A DNA stretch of 64,000 nt from Neobacillus soli NBRC 102451 (GTDB lineage Bacteria; Bacillota; Bacilli; Bacillales; Cytobacillaceae), in assembly GCF_001591665.1 (NCBI RefSeq), contig NZ_BCVI01000039.1:62001-126000 (forward strand). The letters run 5' to 3'. The position numbers and the translations under genes are program-made. Shown here piece after piece: positions 28,931 to 37,912 of the stretch. Under the pieces are notes generated by a model that saw only the letters and a program-made list of their open reading frames with translations, did not search any database and was not told the origin of the DNA. Positions within the stretch are counted from its first letter, which is position 1, and each line of letters starts with the position of its first letter.

Positions 28931-29227
28931 ATGGAGCAAGAGTTCGAAAAGTTGACTGAAAATGTGAAAGATATAAAAAGTTTAATTCATACATTCAATG
29001 AAACACTGGAAAATATCGGGAGAAGACTTTCGAGATTAGAAAAGGTAGACAGCATTGAGCACAGGGTAGCGGTAAACCAAATCGACCTTTCTGATATAAA
29101 AGAATCACTTCAGCGGATTGAGGATTCACACAATAGCGAAATTCAGCAGGTCAATAGGCGCCTTGATTCTCATTTGGTGAAAATTGCAAAGGCGGAAGAA
29201 GATATACTCATTATTAAATCCAAATAA
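28931..29227 (+). CDS. small coiled-coil protein
   Basis: A 98-residue, highly charged protein predicted to be almost wholly coiled coil, with heptad-like spacing of Leu and Ile throughout. There is no membrane segment and no cysteine. I chose ATG 28931 because AAGGAG stands nine bases upstream. A terminator follows. I do not recognise the family; such proteins often act as oligomerisation partners. Confidence 0.7.
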   Translation: MEQEFEKLTENVKDIKSLIHTFNETLENIGRRLSRLEKVDSIEHRVAVNQIDLSDIKESLQRIEDSHNSEIQQVNRRLDSHLVKIAKAEEDILIIKSK

Positions 29228-29245
29228 TCATAATATTAGCTTAAA

Positions 29246-29286
29246 ATAAAAAAGATCAGAGAATAAAAATCTGATCTTTTTTTTAT
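29246..29286 (+). terminator. intrinsic terminator
   Basis: AAAAGATCAGA and TCTGATCTTTT arms with a long T-run; also a possible terminator for the convergent small membrane protein gene. Confidence 0.9.
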
Positions 29287-29301
29287 TGATAATAAAATTG
29301 C

Positions 29302-29487
29302 TTATAACTTGGTAAAAAGCGCTTTGACTCCTAGGTAAAGTAAAAGAAAAGAAAATACTAAAATTGCAAGTGCCCCGACATCATGAAAAAATGATGACAG
29401 ACCAGATAAAAACGAAATTGTTGGCATATGAATTAGGGCAAACCCGGCTAATATACAAGCTAAAAATAAATTTGCTAAACGATCCAT
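29302..29487 (-). CDS. small two-segment membrane protein
   Basis: A 61-residue protein with two hydrophobic stretches (about 5-25 and 33-55). I chose ATG 29487 because AAGGAGGG stands seven bases upstream; the open frame extends 12 codons further without a better site. No recognisable family. Confidence 0.6.
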   Translation of the reverse strand: MDRLANLFLACILAGFALIHMPTISFLSGLSSFFHDVGALAILVFSFLLLYLGVKALFTKL

Positions 29488-29560
29488 TTTGTATCCCTCC
29501 TTATGAGCAGGATATGCTTTCAACGGGCTTGTTGATTGGTCATATGCACATAATTTCCGA

Positions 29561-29588
29561 AAAAAAATAGACCGAAAAAATCGGTCTA
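29561..29588 (-). terminator. intrinsic terminator after the downstream CNNM gene
   Basis: TAGACCGA and TCGGTCTA arms followed on the minus strand by an eight-base T-run. Confidence 0.9.
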
Positions 29589-29599
29589 CAATATGTTAA

Positions 29600-30952
29600 T
29601 TAAGATAGGACTTCCGAATTGGATATTGCCAAAGGCTTGATGGCTGTTTCTTCATTATTAACATTCTTGGTTACTTCAATATATTTTATATGATGCTCTT
29701 CCATATCAAGGATTTTAAAAGTATAGGTCTCATGAAGAATGAAGTCGCCTTCTTTTACATCATAATTTTCGGTAAGAACCCAGCCGCCAATTGTATCCAC
29801 ATCTTCATCATCAATTTCGACTCCTAATAAATCATTGACCTCGGTCACCAAAACTTTAGAATCAATAATATAATGGTTTTCCTTAATTTTCCGAACCTCT
29901 GGAATTTCATCCATATCAAATTCGTCACGAATTTCGCCAACAATTTCTTCAAGGATATCTTCAACCGTTACAAGTCCCGATGTACCGCCATATTCATCCA
30001 TTAATATCGCCATATGGACACGGTCTTTTTGCATCTTCACAAGTAAATCATGGATGGGGATGGTCTCTATTACTCTAATAATTGGACGTGTATAGTATTC
30101 TAAGTTTCCAGTAGATAGATTTTCATTCCCAATTAAGTCGGTCATGATTTCCTTAATATTAACAAGCCCAATAATATGGTCCTTATCACCATCAATGATC
30201 GGATACCTTGTAAATTTCTCAACACGTAATACCTGAATAAATGTCTCTAAAGTATCATCCTTAGACAATGAAACCATTTCCGTCCTTGGAACCATAATTT
30301 CCTTCGCAATTCGGTTATCAAATTCAAAGATTTTATTTACATACTTAAACTCTGATTGGTTAATTTCACCGCTTTTATAGCTTTCAGACAGAATAATTCG
30401 AAGTTCTTCTTCCGTATGGGCAATTTCGTTTTCGGAAACAGGCTTAAGTCCAAAAAGGCTGGAAACAATTCTTGCTGACCCATTAAGTACCCAAATAAAG
30501 GGGTACATGACCTTATAAAATAGGATAAGCGGACGAGACACTACTAAGGTAATTAGTTCTGCCTTCTGAATCGCCAGTGTTTTAGGTGCAAGTTCACCGA
30601 CCACTACATGTAAAAAAGTAATGGTTGCAAACGCAAGCCCAATGGATAATATCTGCGTTGCGCCTTCAGGAATATTTATTTTAAGGAAAAGGGGGCCAAG
30701 CAGCTCCTCGATTGTCGATTGTCCTTTCCACCCTAACCCGAGGGCAGTGATGGTTATTCCTAATTGACAGGCGGATAAATATTCATCTAAGTTCGAAATC
30801 ACCTTTTTTGCTGAAACAGCCTTCGAATTTCCTTCTTCTATTAACTGATCAATTCTTGAACTTCTAATTTTAACAATGGCAAATTCTGAAGTAACAAAAA
30901 AAGCAGTTAAAGCAATTAAAATGGCTATAATCACCAAGTTAAATATGTCCAA
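29600..30952 (-). CDS. CNNM/CorC (hemolysin-family) membrane protein with CBS pair, copy 1
   Basis: A 450-residue protein with an N-terminal DUF21 (CNNM) membrane domain of about four segments (residues about 1-190), a CBS pair (about 215-340) and a C-terminal CorC/HlyC domain (about 355-440, around DTIGGWVLTENY). MpfA (YhdP) of B. subtilis, of this architecture, exports magnesium; YhdT and YrkA are paralogues. The start is TTG, after AAGGGAA. It lies downstream of a paralogue with a long leader and own promoter between them. A hairpin covers the ribosome binding site. Confidence 0.88.
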   Translation of the reverse strand: MDIFNLVIIAILIALTAFFVTSEFAIVKIRSSRIDQLIEEGNSKAVSAKKVISNLDEYLSACQLGITITALGLGWKGQSTIEELLGPLFLKINIPEGATQILSIGLAFATITFLHVVVGELAPKTLAIQKAELITLVVSRPLILFYKVMYPFIWVLNGSARIVSSLFGLKPVSENEIAHTEEELRIILSESYKSGEINQSEFKYVNKIFEFDNRIAKEIMVPRTEMVSLSKDDTLETFIQVLRVEKFTRYPIIDGDKDHIIGLVNIKEIMTDLIGNENLSTGNLEYYTRPIIRVIETIPIHDLLVKMQKDRVHMAILMDEYGGTSGLVTVEDILEEIVGEIRDEFDMDEIPEVRKIKENHYIIDSKVLVTEVNDLLGVEIDDEDVDTIGGWVLTENYDVKEGDFILHETYTFKILDMEEHHIKYIEVTKNVNNEETAIKPLAISNSEVLS

Positions 30953-30960
30953 ATAAGTTC

Positions 30961-30997
30961 CCTTATCCCGTTTTTAAACGGGTAAGGAGTCACCTCC
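30961..30997 (-). promoter_or_regulatory. leader hairpins over the ribosome binding site of CNNM copy 1
   Basis: On the minus strand a GGAG-GTGA-CTCC hairpin with a GNRA-type loop (30986-30997) is followed by CCTTACCCGTT pairing with AACGGG-A-TAAGG (30961-30987, one bulge). The 3' arm overlaps the AAGG of the ribosome binding site. A TATAAT box at 31084-31089, with a TTTACA 15 bases before it, implies a leader of about 125 nt. Translational control, possibly by metal, is plausible but not shown. Confidence 0.45.
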
Positions 30998-31242
30998 CAG
31001 TTTTATAAAGAAAATCTACGCGTATCATGTTTCGGTATTTCTCATTCTAATATCTAGTTTTCTATTAATCTTGTCTCATGGTCATTATACCACCTCGACA
31101 ACTTTGTAAATTAACAATAATTATAAAGAATTTAAACCATACAGTCAAACGTTCTAGTTTGGATACAGGTTGATATCTACATTTTATGGCAAATTAACGT
31201 GAATATGAACAAAATAGGCTAAATATTACAAAAATTAAACTT

Positions 31243-31271
31243 ATAAAAAACGTCTCCTACTCTGGAGACGC
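31243..31271 (-). terminator. intrinsic terminator at the end of CNNM copy 2
   Basis: CGTCTCC and GGAGACG arms around AGAGTA, followed on the minus strand by T6. It overlaps the stop codon of the gene. Confidence 0.88.
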
Positions 31272-32564
31272 CGGGAATTTTGTTACCTCAATAAATACAA
31301 TATGGTGCCCTTCAATTTCTTTAATTTTGAACACATATTGATCCCTTTCGATGGTATCCCCTTTTTTTACATCAAATTTTTGTGTTAAAAACCATCCGCC
31401 AATTGTGTCCATATCTTCCTCTTCGAGCGTGGTACCGAGGAGATCGTTTACCTCGGTTATGAGGACCTTGCCATCTAAAATAAAGTGGGCTTCGCCTTTT
31501 TTTTGAATAAGAGGGAGTTCATCAATATCAAATTCATCCCGTATTTCACCGACAATTTCCTCAAGAATATCCTCGACCGTTACGATTCCCGCCGTACCGC
31601 CATACTCGTCCGATAAAACGGCCATGTGAGTTCTGTCCTTTTGCAGCTTGACTAATAATTCCTGAATCGGGATGGTTTCAATAACATGAATAACCGGCTT
31701 TAAATAAGGGAGGAGCGGCTGTTCTTCACTACATTTTTGCTGTATACAATCGGTTAGTATTTCCTTAATATTAACAATCCCTAAAATATTGTCCTTGTCA
31801 CCATCAATAAGAGGGTATCTTGTGTATTTTTCTTCCTTTACAATTTCAATAATCTCTGCCATGGCTGCATCCTTGGAAAGGGTAATAACCTCAGTTCGGG
31901 GTACCATGATTTCCTTAGCAATTCGATTATCGAATTCGAAAATACGATTCATATACCGATATTCGGATTGATTAATTTCCCCGCTTTCGTAGCTTTGCGA
32001 AAGAATCATCCGCAATTCCTCTTCAGAAAGGACCATATCCTGATCTGAAATAGGTTGAATTCCAAACAGGCCAGTAACAAACCGAGCTGATCTATTAAGA
32101 GCCCAAATAAAAGGGTACATCAGTTTATAGAAAAAAATTAGGGCAGGGGCAAACAGCATGATTATTTCCTCGGACTTTTGAATCGCAAATGTTTTTGGTG
32201 CTAATTCGCCAATAACAACATTAAAAAAGGTGATGATGGCAAAGGCAAAAATAAACGAAATAACCTGCGTTAATGATAACGGCAATTGAATCCATTCAAA
32301 AACAGGATTCAACATTTTCCTTATTGTTGGTTCACCTAACCAGCCCAATATTAATGAAGTGATTGTTATTCCAACTTGAGTGGCAGATAAATAGCCGTCT
32401 AAATTGGAAATTACTTTCTTTGCTATTTCAGCTTTTTGGTTTCCTTCTGATAATAATTGATCAATTCTTGTTGTGCGGACTTTAACCATCGCAAATTCTG
32501 AGGCCACAAAAAATGCGGTTAAGGCAATCAGCAGTGCAATTATTCCCAAGTTCATCCAAATCAT
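31257..32564 (-). CDS. CNNM/CorC (hemolysin-family) membrane protein with CBS pair, copy 2
   Basis: A 435-residue paralogue of the protein encoded just downstream, with the same DUF21, CBS-CBS and CorC/HlyC order. The two share long identical stretches such as EYGGT before the VTVEDILEEIVGEIRDEFD segment, indicating tandem duplication. Family knowledge again points to magnesium or other divalent-ion efflux. ATG follows a TAAGG that forms part of a hairpin. It has its own terminator, so the two copies are separately transcribed. Confidence 0.88.
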   Translation of the reverse strand: MIWMNLGIIALLIALTAFFVASEFAMVKVRTTRIDQLLSEGNQKAEIAKKVISNLDGYLSATQVGITITSLILGWLGEPTIRKMLNPVFEWIQLPLSLTQVISFIFAFAIITFFNVVIGELAPKTFAIQKSEEIIMLFAPALIFFYKLMYPFIWALNRSARFVTGLFGIQPISDQDMVLSEEELRMILSQSYESGEINQSEYRYMNRIFEFDNRIAKEIMVPRTEVITLSKDAAMAEIIEIVKEEKYTRYPLIDGDKDNILGIVNIKEILTDCIQQKCSEEQPLLPYLKPVIHVIETIPIQELLVKLQKDRTHMAVLSDEYGGTAGIVTVEDILEEIVGEIRDEFDIDELPLIQKKGEAHFILDGKVLITEVNDLLGTTLEEEDMDTIGGWFLTQKFDVKKGDTIERDQYVFKIKEIEGHHIVFIEVTKFPASPE

Positions 32565-32570
32565 CTATTA

Positions 32571-32586
32571 CCTTACAATAGTAAGG
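32571..32586 (-). promoter_or_regulatory. hairpin over the ribosome binding site of CNNM copy 2
   Basis: CCTTAC-TATT-GTAAGG read on the minus strand; its 3' arm is the TAAGG ribosome binding site, six bases from ATG. A GAGGTGGC lies just upstream, echoing GGAGGTGAC in the leader of copy 1. Confidence 0.4.
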
Positions 32587-32659
32587 CCTGCCACCTCGCT
32601 TACGTTTTACTCTTTTTTATTATTTCAAAAAAAAATTCTATTAGCAAATCAAGAAGGGA

Positions 32660-32694
32660 AAAATAAAAAATTAGCTGCCTAATTGGCAGCTTAA
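32660..32694 (-). terminator. intrinsic terminator after the acetyltransferase gene
   Basis: AGCTGCC and GGCAGCT arms followed on the minus strand by a T-rich run. Confidence 0.8.
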
Positions 32695-32720
32695 GCTGAA
32701 TGATGTCTACCGGAAAGCTT

Positions 32721-33275
32721 TCAATGTGGAGGACGTTTTTTCCAGTCTTGGGACAGCATGCTATAAATGAAGAGATCATGAAAGTGGCCGTTTAATTGTT
32801 CACCGTCGCGGATGATCCCTTCCTTAATAAATCCGAGCCTTTCGGGAATCGCCTGGCTCTTTATATTTTTAACGCCGCAGCGAATTTCGACACGGTTTAA
32901 TCCTAATTTGAAAAATGAATAGTTAAGCAGGGCTTTGACTGAACGAGTAATGACCCCATGACCCTCCGCTTTTTTTGCAAGGTAATAGCCGATGCTTGTC
33001 ATACTGTTGTACCAATCCAATTGAGTTAAGCCAATCGAACCAACAAGCTCCCCTTTGTAAAGGATTCCAACATTTAGTCCACTACTTTCGGCAAATTGAC
33101 TAAGCCAGACAGGGATAATTGACTCAAAATGATATGGTGAGTTCATACTATCCACCCAGGGCATCCATTCACGCAAATGTTCGCGGTTTTCCTCGACAAG
33201 CTGATAAAGTGCTAAGGCATGGTGTGGCTGGAACAATTGAAGTTCGATTTCATTATCAACTTTTAATGTAAACAT
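32721..33275 (-). CDS. GNAT N-acetyltransferase, RimL/YdaF-like
   Basis: A 184-residue acetyltransferase of the RimL branch of the GNAT family, which acetylates N-termini of ribosomal proteins or other amines using acetyl-CoA. IGYYLAKKAEGHGVITRSVKAL carries the acetyl-CoA pyrophosphate loop, and NVGILYKGELVGSIGL is the preceding strand pair. REHLREWMPWVD near the N-terminus is typical of YdaF-like proteins. The substrate is unknown. Monocistronic, with its own terminator. Confidence 0.87.
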   Translation of the reverse strand: MFTLKVDNEIELQLFQPHHALALYQLVEENREHLREWMPWVDSMNSPYHFESIIPVWLSQFAESSGLNVGILYKGELVGSIGLTQLDWYNSMTSIGYYLAKKAEGHGVITRSVKALLNYSFFKLGLNRVEIRCGVKNIKSQAIPERLGFIKEGIIRDGEQLNGHFHDLFIYSMLSQDWKKRPPH

Positions 33276-33354
33276 AAGCCTATTCTCCCAATTGAAAATT
33301 TTAGTACATCATATGCAGAATAGATGAGACCCGGAAGAATATTCTATAAAGAAA

Positions 33355-33388
33355 TAAAAAAATCCCTGCTTTAAATAAAGTGGGATTA
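33355..33388 (-). terminator. intrinsic terminator after the histidine kinase gene
   Basis: AATCCC-A-CTTTA and TAAAG-C-A-GGGATT arms followed on the minus strand by T6. Confidence 0.8.
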
Positions 33389-33400
33389 AGACTAATACAG

Positions 33401-34528
33401 CTATAGATTAGAAATAGGTAAGGAAATGGAAAATGTGGTTTTATCTGGCGCAGAATCACAGACTAAATGTCCTTTATGTTTTTCAATAATTTCTTTACAT
33501 ACGAATAAGCCAAGACCAGTACCTAGTTTTTTTGTTGTGAAAAAAGGTTCGAAAATGGTTTTTTGTAATTCTGTTGGAATAGCTGGCCCGTTATTGGAAA
33601 TATAAATGGTGATAAACTGTTTATTATCTAAACTACTGATAATCTCGATTGTGGGATTAGGAATACCATGATGATTAAGCACATCAATAGCATTAAAAAT
33701 GATATTAATGAAAACCTGCCTAATTTCATCAGCATAACCATTCAGTGTAATATCCTCAACTAATTCCTTTTTAATTTTAACTTTACTGTCGAGAATGCTT
33801 GGATAAAGAAAGTTTAATACTTCACCAATTAGCTTGTTAATCCCATAAGAATCTTTTTCTTTCCCAATCAATTCCTTTTTGGATAAAAGCAGGAATTGGG
33901 AGATACGAAAATTAAGTTGATCCAACTCACCTGAAATGATTTCTAAATACCTCATATTCGGATAATCACTCTTAAGCAATTGAATAAATCCTTGAACAGA
34001 AGTAAGCGGGTTTCTAAATTCATGAATAAAACTTGATGTCATCTGACCAAGAAGTGTCAAACGATCCTGGTGAGTAGAGTCGATGACCATGGTTTTTTCT
34101 TCGATAATTTTGTTTTTTGCCTCCGAATAATGTGTAACGGCATAGTATAAAAATTTATCAAAGCAAAAATTAATCATATTCATTGATTCTTGTAAATCAG
34201 GCCAGGGGATTCCTATTTCACCAAAATAGCGATATAAAATAGTTCTGCCAAGATTAACATTATATACAAAATCACCCAGGTTAACATTGGCGATAACTCT
34301 TTCTTCTGATACTTCTATCGCAAGAGTTTCGATGGTAACCAATAGCTCTTCTTTAGGTAATTTATCCACATTAAGTAATACATCCAATAGGTCCTCCCCA
34401 TTTTCATGTATTTTCCTTAAAAAGGGATCCCCATGATTGACGACAATGGCATTTTCCCATTCTTGGACCAATTTCTCTTTATTCTTTTTGAAAAATGCGA
34501 TTAACTCCGTTTGTTCTCCCGTAATCAT
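33401..34528 (-). CDS. soluble sensor histidine kinase
   Basis: A 375-residue kinase. The N-terminal half (about 1-150) is a helical sensor region resembling RsbR/KinA-type N-domains. The H-box SSFIHEFRNPLTSVQGFIQ holds the phosphorylated histidine, followed by the HATPase domain with N-box NIIFNAIDVL, F-box EPFFTTK and G-box GTGLGL. There is no membrane segment, so it senses a cytoplasmic signal. No response regulator gene is adjacent. Orphan kinases of this kind in bacilli often feed the sporulation phosphorelay to Spo0F; that is inference. ATG 34528 follows GGGGGAAC. Confidence 0.86.
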   Translation of the reverse strand: MITGEQTELIAFFKKNKEKLVQEWENAIVVNHGDPFLRKIHENGEDLLDVLLNVDKLPKEELLVTIETLAIEVSEERVIANVNLGDFVYNVNLGRTILYRYFGEIGIPWPDLQESMNMINFCFDKFLYYAVTHYSEAKNKIIEEKTMVIDSTHQDRLTLLGQMTSSFIHEFRNPLTSVQGFIQLLKSDYPNMRYLEIISGELDQLNFRISQFLLLSKKELIGKEKDSYGINKLIGEVLNFLYPSILDSKVKIKKELVEDITLNGYADEIRQVFINIIFNAIDVLNHHGIPNPTIEIISSLDNKQFITIYISNNGPAIPTELQKTIFEPFFTTKKLGTGLGLFVCKEIIEKHKGHLVCDSAPDKTTFSISLPISNL

Positions 34529-34734
34529 GCTTGTTCCCCCATCCAATTGACAAAACTAATTACAGTGTTAATTCGATGATAACGGCAAAAATCCTTTATA
34601 AAATGAAATTAATATTATTTTCCCAATATGTCCATGCTAAAATTGTCTTAAAGGAATCACTTACAGATTGCAATATTTTCCTTGAAAAAGAGGTAAAACA
34701 ATAGTATATTCGTTATGGAAACAATTGAATATTT

Positions 34735-34823
34735 CCACAGGGGGAGCTGCTAATGGCGGCTGAGAGTGAACGTTTGAGTTCTGACCCTATGAACCTGTTA
34801 GTTAACACTAGCGTAGGGATGTG
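34735..34823 (+). promoter_or_regulatory. TPP riboswitch
   Basis: A thiamine pyrophosphate aptamer: CTGAGAG at 34760-34766, ACCCTATGAACCTG at 34783-34796, and TTAGTTAACACTAGCGTAGGGA at about 34798-34819, which are the conserved core elements of the THI box. P1 pairs CCACA at the 5' end with TGTGG at 34819-34823. It lies upstream of a thiamine transporter gene and a terminator, so TPP binding should lead to premature termination. Confidence 0.95.
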
Positions 34824-34838
34824 GTTTGCTGAATATTA

Positions 34839-34884
34839 AAGCAGTGCAGACAATCCTTATCGTCTTGCATTGCTTTTTTTATTG
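34839..34884 (+). terminator. TPP riboswitch expression-platform terminator
   Basis: An AAGCAGTGCAGAC arm pairs with GTCTTGCATTGCTT (one bulge and one G-U pair), followed by T7. It lies between the aptamer and the thiT start. Confidence 0.88.
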
Positions 34885-34912
34885 TTTTAAAAAAATTGAG
34901 GGGGAAATTGGA

Positions 34913-35500
34913 GTGAACAAAAAGAGAAGTAATACATTATTTATTACGGAGGTAGCAGTATTCACTGCACTGGCTTATTTATTGGATTTTGTTGCAGGGG
35001 TTTTATCTTTAAGAATTTGGCCGCAGGGGGGGTCTATTTCAATTGCGATGGTGCCTATTTTCCTAATGGCCTACCGTTGGGGTGTGAAAGGTGGACTATT
35101 AACGGGCTTTCTACTAGGCTTATTACAGTTTATACTTGGATTTGCACAAATATATACAATTATTCAAGGGATAATAGATTACTTTATTGCTTTTACAGTT
35201 GTGGGCTTAGCAGGCGTTTTCGCAGGAAAAATAAAAAATTCTCTTGAAGAAGGGCAAAAAGGTAAATGGATTACCTATGCCGTCTTGGGGACTTTTTTAG
35301 GAAGTTTGCTTCGCTATTTTTGCCATGTAATCGCCGGGGCTGTATTCTTTGGCGAATATGCACCAAAGGGACAGCCGGTTGCGATTTACTCACTCCTTTA
35401 TAATGGAACGTACATGCTTCCAAGCTTCATTATCAGTGCAATCATTATTATTCTAGTTATAAGTGCGGTCCCAAAAAGAATGATTTTGCAAAAAAATTAA
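34913..35500 (+). CDS. thiT: thiamine transporter substrate-binding subunit ThiT
   Basis: A 195-residue membrane protein of six segments, the S component of an ECF-type transporter for thiamine (YuaJ in B. subtilis). Features include the WPQGGSISIAMVPIF segment of loop L1-TM3 and YNGTYMLPS near the C-terminus, both typical of ThiT. It needs the shared EcfAA'T module, which is not in this window. GTG 34913 follows GAGGGGGAAATTGGA; earlier in-frame codons lie inside the riboswitch terminator. Expression should fall when TPP is abundant. Confidence 0.94.
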   Translation: MNKKRSNTLFITEVAVFTALAYLLDFVAGVLSLRIWPQGGSISIAMVPIFLMAYRWGVKGGLLTGFLLGLLQFILGFAQIYTIIQGIIDYFIAFTVVGLAGVFAGKIKNSLEEGQKGKWITYAVLGTFLGSLLRYFCHVIAGAVFFGEYAPKGQPVAIYSLLYNGTYMLPSFIISAIIIILVISAVPKRMILQKN

Positions 35501-35514
35501 TATGAAATGCAAAA

Positions 35515-35549
35515 GAAAGGTAAGGGTCCCCACTCTTTCCTTTTTTTTT
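35515..35549 (+). terminator. intrinsic terminator after thiT
   Basis: AAAGG-T-AAGGGT and ACTCTT-T-CCTTT arms with a CCCC loop and a T9 run. Confidence 0.82.
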
Positions 35550-35623
35550 AAAACTTTTCGTACATTTGTCACAAATTTTATGTGCTTATTATATGGATTT
35601 AGTGTTAAAATGACAATATAGAA

Positions 35624-35638
35624 AGATAATCATTCTCA
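35624..35638 (+). promoter_or_regulatory. Fur box upstream of feoAB
   Basis: AGATAATCATTCTCA matches the 7-1-7 Fur motif TGATAATNATTATCA with two mismatches. It lies 25 bases before the feoA start, so iron-bound Fur probably represses ferrous iron uptake. Confidence 0.7.
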
Positions 35639-35663
35639 ATTAACCTAGGATAGGGTGATATAC

Positions 35664-35888
35664 ATGTTTGGTTCTTTAAAAGCAGGAGATAAAGGAAAAA
35701 TCATTGACATTTCACATGTGGGTCACCTTGTTCAAAGACGTTTGCTTGATTTAGGAATAACTGAAGGGTCAGAAGTGTGTGTGAAATGCGTGATGCCGTT
35801 TGGCGGCCCGATTATGATTGAATCTTGTGGACAATGTGTCGGCATCCGCCGCAAAGAAGCAGTTCAGATTGAAGTGGAGAGAATATAA
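35664..35888 (+). CDS. feoA: ferrous iron transport protein A
   Basis: A 74-residue SH3-like protein that works with FeoB. Motifs visible are SLKAGDKGKI near the N-terminus, RRLLDLGITEGS, and the C-terminal RRKEAVQIEV. ATG 35664 is chosen because AGGGTG stands six bases upstream. Its stop overlaps the feoB start by one base, showing translational coupling. Confidence 0.93.
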   Translation: MFGSLKAGDKGKIIDISHVGHLVQRRLLDLGITEGSEVCVKCVMPFGGPIMIESCGQCVGIRRKEAVQIEVERI

Positions 35889-37891
35889 TGGAAATCGCTC
35901 TTATTGGAAACCCCAATACTGGGAAAACTTCATTGTTTAATAATCTAACAGGTTCCTATGAGTATGTTGGTAACTGGAGCGGTGTAACAGTTGAAAAGAA
36001 AGTCGGCGTTTTCAAAAATAATATTGGACACTTAATTGATTTACCTGGTGTGTACACACTTAATCCCTTATCAAAGGATGAAGGTGTGGTCACTTCTTTC
36101 TTTTTAAATGAATCCGTTGACCGCTTGCTAAATATATTAGATGCGTCGCAATTAGAACGAAATTTACAGTTAACACTGCAATTGCTAGAGTTTGAAAAGC
36201 CAGCTCTAATTGGCCTAAATATGATTGATGTCGCCAATAAGCGTGGAATTCAAATCGACGCACAGAAGCTATCCGAGGTTCTTGGCGTGCCTGTCGTCCC
36301 CGTTGTTGCTAGAAGCGGAAAGGGCTGTGAGAAGCTAATTGATGCTATCTCTACAAAATCAATGCAGCCAACGAAAAAGAACCTCGTTTATTATGGGATA
36401 GAGGTTGAGGAAGCAATAACATCCTTAAGCGGAGAATTGAGCGGAAAAACCAACCATTCGCCGCGTTTTCTTGCGATTCAATATTTTGAAGGCAATGAAT
36501 ATGTTAAAGACTATGTTAAAACAATAGCAGACCCACACAAGCTAACGGAAATTACGGCAAACTTGGAGTCTAAATTACAAGAACAAAAAACATTCAAAAC
36601 ACTAGCAAATTATATTTATTTAAAAAGAAAAGAAATAATTGAGAAGATCATTGTTGATGTTGCTAGAAAAAGTGATTCGATTATTCCTCTTTCGGAAAAA
36701 ATTGACAGCATTGTTACGAATCGATTTTTAGGCATGCCAATTTTCCTGCTTCTTATGTATTTAATGTTTATGCTGACCTTTGATTGGCTGGGAACTCCAT
36801 TATCGGATGCATTAGATACCTTGTTAACAGGTCCAATTACTTCCGGGTTCGAAACAGTACTAACAGCAATTAATGCCTCGGATTTTATTCAAGCCTTGAT
36901 TTTGAATGGATTAGTGGCAGGGGTTGGCGGGGTTCTCGTATTTGTTCCGCAGATCTTTATTCTTTTCTTCTTTATCTCGTTATTAGAGGATTCTGGATAT
37001 ATGGCACGAGTGGCCTTAGTTATGGACCGAATCATGGAATCAGTCGGACTAAACGGGAAGGCATTTATTCCAATGATGATTGGTTTTGGCTGCAATGTAC
37101 CTGGAATCATGGCGGCAAGAACAATTGAGGCACCAAGGGAGCGACTTTTAACGATTCTTCTCACACCGTTAATGTCTTGTTCGGCCCGTTTGCCAGTATA
37201 TGCATTATTTGTTGGCGCCTTTTTTGCAGGTAATAAGGCATTTGTTGTCTTAAGTCTTTATGTGCTAGGTATCGTTGTTGCATTAATCTTGGCCAAGATT
37301 TTTTCTTCTACCATCCTAAAATCGGAAACTTCTTTATTCGTTATTGAGCTGCCGCCGTACAGGCTTCCCCAGTTTCAATCGCTATGGAGAAGTACATGGG
37401 ATAAAGCTAAAGGTTTTGTAAGAAAGGCTGGGACCTTTATTTTTGCCGGCTCCGTCTTTATCTGGCTGTTATCGTATGTTGGTCCTAATGGTTTAAACGT
37501 GGATATGGATGACAGCTTTTTAGCAGCAATTGGGAATGTCATCGCACCAATACTGGAGCCAATTGGCTTTGGGACGTGGCAGGCTGCTGCTTCATTAATT
37601 ACAGGCTTCTTAGCAAAAGAAGCAATCATTTCGACCATGAACATTATTTATTTTGTCCCTAATGATGCCAGCTTGCAGGGGCTTTTAGCTAGCTACTATA
37701 CACCGCTTGCGGCATACAGCTTTATGGTTTTCATTTTGTTGTATATTCCGTGCTTAGCAACCGTCGCAACTATCTATAAAGAAACTAACTCGAAAAAATG
37801 GACAGCATTTTCAATGATCTACGCATTTGCACTTGCTTATATTTTGTCCTTGGTCATCTATCAAGGCGGTAAATTGTTTGGACTTGTGTAA
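35888..37891 (+). CDS. feoB: ferrous iron transport GTPase B
   Basis: A 667-residue iron transporter. The N-terminal G domain shows G1 GNPNTGKT, G3 DLPGVYTL and G4 NMID, followed by a helical guanine-dissociation-inhibitor-like part. The membrane domain (about 275-660) carries the paired Gate motifs, with GFGCNVPGIMAAR as the cysteine-containing one. Expression is probably Fur-controlled through the upstream box. A small Cys-rich protein follows 21 bases later. Confidence 0.97.
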   Translation: MEIALIGNPNTGKTSLFNNLTGSYEYVGNWSGVTVEKKVGVFKNNIGHLIDLPGVYTLNPLSKDEGVVTSFFLNESVDRLLNILDASQLERNLQLTLQLLEFEKPALIGLNMIDVANKRGIQIDAQKLSEVLGVPVVPVVARSGKGCEKLIDAISTKSMQPTKKNLVYYGIEVEEAITSLSGELSGKTNHSPRFLAIQYFEGNEYVKDYVKTIADPHKLTEITANLESKLQEQKTFKTLANYIYLKRKEIIEKIIVDVARKSDSIIPLSEKIDSIVTNRFLGMPIFLLLMYLMFMLTFDWLGTPLSDALDTLLTGPITSGFETVLTAINASDFIQALILNGLVAGVGGVLVFVPQIFILFFFISLLEDSGYMARVALVMDRIMESVGLNGKAFIPMMIGFGCNVPGIMAARTIEAPRERLLTILLTPLMSCSARLPVYALFVGAFFAGNKAFVVLSLYVLGIVVALILAKIFSSTILKSETSLFVIELPPYRLPQFQSLWRSTWDKAKGFVRKAGTFIFAGSVFIWLLSYVGPNGLNVDMDDSFLAAIGNVIAPILEPIGFGTWQAAASLITGFLAKEAIISTMNIIYFVPNDASLQGLLASYYTPLAAYSFMVFILLYIPCLATVATIYKETNSKKWTAFSMIYAFALAYILSLVIYQGGKLFGLV

Positions 37892-37912
37892 TTCTAAAAA
37901 GAGGTGGAGCAA

